Shown here piece after piece: positions 6,174 to 8,997 of a stretch of DNA of 8,997 nt (its first letter is position 1; the number at the start of each line of letters is the position of its first letter). The position numbers and the translations under genes were made by a program. Source of the stretch: JAZLJD01 sp045617725. GTDB lineage: Bacteria > Bacillota > Clostridia > Lachnospirales > Lachnospiraceae. The stretch is taken from assembly GCA_045617725.1 (NCBI GenBank), contig JAZLJD010000057.1:1-8997 (forward strand), written 5' to 3'. Under the pieces are notes generated by a model. The model was not told the DNA's origin and made no database searches. It saw only the letters and a list, made by a program, of their open reading frames with translations.

Positions 6174-7373
6174 ATGAAGTACGCAGTCATTTTGGGCGAC
6201 GGTATGGCCGATGAGCCGATTGAAGCCCTGGGCGGCAAGAGCCCGCTGGAATATGCGGATACTCCGAACTTAGATGCAATAAGCCCAAAGAGTACGGTTG
6301 CGATGGTGCATACCATACCGCAGGGCATGAAGCCCGGTAGCGATACCGCCAATCTTTCCGTTTTGGGATACGATCCCAAGAAATACTATTCGGGACGTTC
6401 CCCCTTGGAAGCACTTTCCATCGGCGTTCCGATGGAGGACGATGATATCGCGATTCGCTGCAACATTGTTACGCTGTCTGAAGAGGATGTGCCTTTTTCG
6501 GAGCTTACGATTTTGGATCATTCCAGTTCCGAAATTTCGACGGAGGATTGTGCAATCCTTCTTGAGGCTGTTAAAAAGGAACTTGAGAACGAACGCTTTC
6601 AGTTCTATGTCGGCACCAGCTACAGACATTGCCTGATTTGGAAGGGCGGAAGTGTGATTGAATTATCCCAGCCCCATGATCATTTGGGACAGGTAATCGG
6701 CGAGTTCCTTCCCACGGAAGCGGATTTCCGGTATATGATGGAACGCAGCTACGAGATTCTTAAGAATCATCCCATGAATATCGAACGAAAGAAAAAGGGT
6801 CTTAACCCTGCCAATTGCTGCTGGTTCTGGGGCGCAGGCACAAAGCCGAGCCTTGACCGGTTTGAGGAACGCACCGGCAAGAAGGGCGTTATGATTTCTG
6901 CAGTGGATCTGCTCAAGGGAATTGCAGTTGGTGCGGGAATGAAGGTCATCGAAGTTGAGGGCGCCAACGGCGGCCTTAATACGAACTATACCGGCAAGAT
7001 GAATGCCGCAGCCGATGCCCTTTTAAAGGATGGTTATGACTTTGCCTACATTCATGTTGAGGCACCCGATGAGATGGGTCATCAGGGCAGCTATGAACGC
7101 AAGGTCAAAGCAATTGAGAATATTGACCGGTTTATTGTTGGCCCCTTATATGAAAGGCTTAAGGCAAGCGGCGAGGACTTTAAGCTGCTTGTAATGCCGG
7201 ATCATCCCACACCGGTTCGACTTCGTACACATACTGCGGATTCCATTCCTTTCCTCATGTATGATTCCGCACATGAGAAGGACGGACAATATCTGTACAA
7301 CGAAAAAGAAGCGAAAGAAAGCGGCATTTTGATTCCGGACGGCTGGAATCTGATGCATACTTTTTTGCAGTAA
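6174..7373 (+). CDS. apgM: Cofactor-independent phosphoglycerate mutase-like protein, probable homoserine kinase
   Basis: This 399-residue protein of the alkaline phosphatase superfamily belongs to the archaeal-type ApgM branch. Metal and phosphate ligands are visible: GDGMAD (8-13), GSDTANLSVLGYDP (55-68, with the likely phospho-accepting Ser56), WFWGAG (217-222), HVEAPDEMGHQG (294-305, Asp299 and His303) and PDHPTP..THTADS (342-357, Asp343, His344, His353). Annotation usually says 2,3-bisphosphoglycerate-independent phosphoglycerate mutase. A subfamily found in clostridia and similar bacteria beside threonine genes has been proposed as a non-orthologous homoserine kinase. Placement 15 bases after hom and 17 before lysC, with no GHMP-type thrB in view, strongly favours that role (inference). 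The start has AAAGGAG at 6162-6168. Alternatives are a true glycolytic mutase or a phosphonoacetate-type mutase. Confidence 0.9.
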   Translation: MKYAVILGDGMADEPIEALGGKSPLEYADTPNLDAISPKSTVAMVHTIPQGMKPGSDTANLSVLGYDPKKYYSGRSPLEALSIGVPMEDDDIAIRCNIVTLSEEDVPFSELTILDHSSSEISTEDCAILLEAVKKELENERFQFYVGTSYRHCLIWKGGSVIELSQPHDHLGQVIGEFLPTEADFRYMMERSYEILKNHPMNIERKKKGLNPANCCWFWGAGTKPSLDRFEERTGKKGVMISAVDLLKGIAVGAGMKVIEVEGANGGLNTNYTGKMNAAADALLKDGYDFAYIHVEAPDEMGHQGSYERKVKAIENIDRFIVGPLYERLKASGEDFKLLVMPDHPTPVRLRTHTADSIPFLMYDSAHEKDGQYLYNEKEAKESGILIPDGWNLMHTFLQ

Positions 7374-7390
7374 ATAAAAGGAGAAAACAT

Positions 7391-8599
7391 ATGTTAATCG
7401 TTAAGAAATTTGGCGGCTCTTCGGTTGCCAATAAAGAACGAATCTACAATGTGGCCCGTCGCTGCATTGAAGATTACAAGAAGGGCAATGATATCGTTGT
7501 TGTCCTGTCCGCAATGGGAAAGACGACGGATGAACTGATTGCAAAAGCAAGAGATATCAATCCGAATCCCTCCAAACGTGAAATGGACATGCTGATGGTT
7601 ACCGGTGAGCAGGTTTCCGTAGCGCTGATGGCCATGGCGATGGACGCTCTGGGCGTTCCCTGCATCTCACTGAATGCATTTCAGGTAGCTATGCACACGA
7701 CCAGCGCTTACAGCAATGCGCGTCTTAAGAGAATCGATTCCGAGCGAATCCGTCATGAACTTGACCAGCGTAAGATCGTAATCGTAACCGGTTTCCAGGG
7801 CGTTAATAAGTATGATGATTTCACCACACTGGGCCGTGGCGGCTCCGATACAACCGCAGTTGCACTGGCAGCCAGCCTGCATGCGGATGCCTGCGAAATC
7901 TATACGGATGTTGACGGCGTTTATACCGCAGATCCCCGTATGGTACCGAAGGCTCGTAAGCTTAAGGAGATTACCTACGATGAGATGCTTGACCTGGCAA
8001 CCCTGGGCGCAGGCGTACTTCATAACCGTTCTGTTGAACTTGCCAAAAAATATAATGTACAGCTGGTTGTTCGCTCCAGCTTAACGAATGAAGAAGGAAC
8101 TGTTGTTAAGGAGGATGTAAAAGTGGAAAGAATGTTAGTAAGCGGTGTCGCAGCCGATAAGAATGTAGCAAGAATTTCAGTAATTGGATTGGATGATAAG
8201 CCCGGTACAGCGTTCCGTCTGTTTGACGCGCTTGCTACCGCCAATATCAACGTAGATATGATTCTTCAGTCTGTAGGTCGTGACGGAACAAAGGATATTT
8301 CCTTCACCGTAGCAGCCGATGCAGCAGATGAAGCAGTAGCAGCCATCGAGAAAAATAAGGGTCGTCTGAATCCTCAGCATGTAGAGTGCGAGACCGGTCT
8401 TGCCAAGGTATCCGTAGTCGGTGCCGGCATGATGTCAAATCCCGGCGTAGCAGCAAAGATGTTCGAGTGCCTCTACAACACCAACATCAACATCAAGATG
8501 ATTTCCACTTCCGAGATTCGTGTTACCGTATTGATCGACGTAAACGAAACCGAGAAGGCTATGAACGCAGTTCATGACATCTTCGGACTGGAAGACTAA
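7391..8599 (+). CDS. lysC: Aspartate kinase
   Basis: This 402-residue cytoplasmic enzyme phosphorylates aspartate, the first step to lysine, threonine and methionine. The kinase domain begins with KFGGSSV (6-12) and includes the FTTLGRGGSDTTAVALA nucleotide/substrate region (144-160) and TDVDGVYTADPR (172-183). Two ACT domains follow: about 260-330 (VIGLDDKPGTAFRLFDALATANINVDMI) and about 337-402 (VSVVGAGMMSNPGVAAKMFECL...MISTSEIRVTVLID), the regulatory half where lysine or threonine binds. Length and order match the monofunctional, Bacillus-type alpha chain of about 400 residues. AAAGGAG at 7377-7383 fixes the start. An internal start at codon 245 may give a separate beta chain. It is the last operon gene; repeat DNA begins 4 bases after its TAA, and no plus-strand terminator is visible. 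Confidence 0.96.
   Translation: MLIVKKFGGSSVANKERIYNVARRCIEDYKKGNDIVVVLSAMGKTTDELIAKARDINPNPSKREMDMLMVTGEQVSVALMAMAMDALGVPCISLNAFQVAMHTTSAYSNARLKRIDSERIRHELDQRKIVIVTGFQGVNKYDDFTTLGRGGSDTTAVALAASLHADACEIYTDVDGVYTADPRMVPKARKLKEITYDEMLDLATLGAGVLHNRSVELAKKYNVQLVVRSSLTNEEGTVVKEDVKVERMLVSGVAADKNVARISVIGLDDKPGTAFRLFDALATANINVDMILQSVGRDGTKDISFTVAADAADEAVAAIEKNKGRLNPQHVECETGLAKVSVVGAGMMSNPGVAAKMFECLYNTNINIKMISTSEIRVTVLIDVNETEKAMNAVHDIFGLED
8108..8125 (+). promoter_or_regulatory. Internal ribosome binding site and GTG start for an aspartate kinase beta chain
   Basis: Inside lysC, AAGGAGG (8108-8114) is a full-strength Shine-Dalgarno sequence. Eight bases later an in-frame GTG (8123, codon 245) could start a 158-residue chain holding both ACT domains; an in-frame ATG follows at 8132 (codon 248). 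In Bacillus subtilis aspartokinase II, the beta subunit is made from an in-frame internal start near codon 246, almost the same place. The match of site, frame and position makes this likely, though not proven by sequence alone. Confidence 0.65.
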
Positions 8600-8603
8600 T
8601 TTC

Positions 8604-8645
8604 GGGGACGTTCCTTTTGTCACGAGGATGTGTACTTTGTCACGG
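8604..8645. repeat. REP-like fragment of the GGGGACGTTCC...TTGTCAC kind
   Basis: Just after the lysC stop lies GGGGACGTTCC followed by TTTTGTCAC. TTTGTCACG recurs 20 bases later (8616-8624 and 8636-8644). From memory, closely similar GGGGACG...TTGTCAC strings are dispersed repeats in clostridia and other bacteria, often near REP-associated tyrosine transposases. No transposase is seen here, and the usual second arm is not evident, so this may be a partial copy. Confidence 0.45.
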
Positions 8646-8653
8646 CCCAATCA

Positions 8654-8675
8654 TAAAAACGGCTCCCCTGAGCCG
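8654..8675 (-). terminator. Possible minus-strand terminator within the first repeat
   Basis: Read on the minus strand, a perfect 6-bp stem CGGCTC/GAGCCG with a 4-base loop (8660-8675) is followed by TTTTT (complement of 8655-8659). It could end a transcript entering from the right, or one made from the repeat element. It would not act on lysC, since no T tract follows on the plus strand. Confidence 0.35.
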
Positions 8676-8723
8676 GCGAGAACAATTTCATATAGGGTGA
8701 AGCACACTCCGAGTTATGCGTTT
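8659..8723 (+). repeat. Direct repeat copy 1
   Basis: About 65 bases starting with a CGGCTC-CCCT-GAGCCG hairpin, then GAGAACAATTTCATATAG and CACACTCCGAGTTATG. A second copy begins 100 bases later at 8759; the two differ by a few substitutions and two one-base insertions. About 35 bases of unrelated A/T-rich sequence lie between them. Confidence 0.8.
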
Positions 8724-8758
8724 GAGCAGAATTACGGAAGCGAAATAAAAGAAAATAT

Positions 8759-8825
8759 ACGGTTCCCCCGGGCCGGACGAGAACAATTTCATATAGAGAC
8801 GAATCACACTCCGAGTTATGGTTTT
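8759..8825 (+). repeat. Direct repeat copy 2, also the left arm of the inverted-repeat element
   Basis: The same ~65-base unit as copy 1. Its leading hairpin (8760-8765 with 8770-8775) keeps all six pairs although two have changed from C-G and U-A to U-G. From 8779 the unit doubles as the left arm of the long inverted repeat that ends at the window edge. Confidence 0.8.
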
Positions 8826-8995
8826 CTAAGTGTTTTGAGTAGTATTTCGGTAAGTGACGCAACCGGCCTCTACGCGCCGTCCGTGTCGCGTATCGGCCTC
8901 GCCCGACCATCCGGGTCGGCCGTTGCTGCGTGCTTACAAAACACTAAGAAAACCTATAACTCTCCATGAATCGATTCACCCTATATGAATTGCTC
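8779..8995 (+). mobile_element. MITE-like or structured-RNA element with ~59-bp terminal inverted repeats
   Basis: Left arm 8779-8837 pairs with right arm 8937-8995. The blocks are 8790-8796/8981-8987, 8801-8805/8973-8977, 8813-8819/8956-8962 and 8821-8837/8937-8953 (16 of 17 pairs). Inside, a further stem (8851-8863 with 8922-8936, interrupted) opens on two hairpins: 8865-8876 with 8887-8898 (TACGCG/CGCGTA extended by GGCC/GGCC) and 8903-8908 with 8914-8919 (CCGACC/GGTCGG). The centre is clearly richer in G+C than the arms and the neighbouring genes. No believable protein is encoded. Size and end symmetry suit a non-autonomous miniature transposable element; the detailed inner fold would also suit a structured RNA. 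The right boundary may lie beyond the window, and no target-site duplication can be checked. Confidence 0.6.
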
Positions 8996-8997
8996 CT

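Noticed and set aside
8620..8910. 96-codon minus-strand frame with internally repeated peptides
   Set aside because: The peptide repetition only mirrors the DNA repeats at 8659 and 8759; no start signal.
8574..8969. 131-codon plus-strand frame after lysC
   Set aside because: It overlaps the end of lysC, runs through the direct and inverted repeats, has no ribosome site and looks like no known protein.
8659..8997. CRISPR-like array
   Set aside because: There are only two ~65-base direct copies and one inverted partial copy, without regular short repeats and spacers or cas genes.

Overview
The window reads as chromosome of a low-to-moderate GC Gram-positive anaerobe, most likely a clostridium of the Lachnospiraceae type. 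This is inferred from strong AGGAGG-type ribosome binding sites, consensus sigma-A promoters, a UPF0735/PheB-type ACT protein and a phosphoglycerate-mutase-like protein sitting beside hom and lysC. No tRNA, rRNA, CRISPR array or transposase gene is visible.

Layout. Positions 1-117 form a strongly foldable inverted-repeat element cut by the window edge. Positions 138-1073 (minus) encode a diacylglycerol/lipid kinase, transcribed divergently from a serine hydroxymethyltransferase gene (glyA, 1225-2463) across a compact two-promoter region. The glyA frame is full length (412 codons) but carries an in-frame TGA at codon 62. Several substitutions at normally invariant residues cluster around that stop, so glyA is annotated as a probable recent pseudogene or a local sequence error. 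After a hairpin comes an NhaC-family antiporter with an N-terminal signal sequence (2555-4282), closed by a good Rho-independent terminator.

A second strong promoter (4401-4429) drives a tight four-gene operon with 15-20 bp gaps. The genes are a UPF0735 ACT-domain regulator, homoserine dehydrogenase (hom), an alkaline-phosphatase-superfamily 'phosphoglycerate mutase' that is probably the missing homoserine kinase, and aspartate kinase (lysC). Together they cover the first step of the aspartate family and the branch towards threonine. lysC appears to contain an internal start for a separate regulatory subunit, as in Bacillus. The operon promoter and the glyA promoter look alike, which hints at joint control of threonine and glycine/serine metabolism.

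The last 400 bases (8600-8997) hold no credible gene. They contain a REP-like fragment, two direct repeats about 100 bp apart with a hairpin preserved through G-U changes, and a ~217 bp element with ~59 bp terminal inverted repeats enclosing a three-way-junction fold. This is the most unusual non-coding structure in the window.
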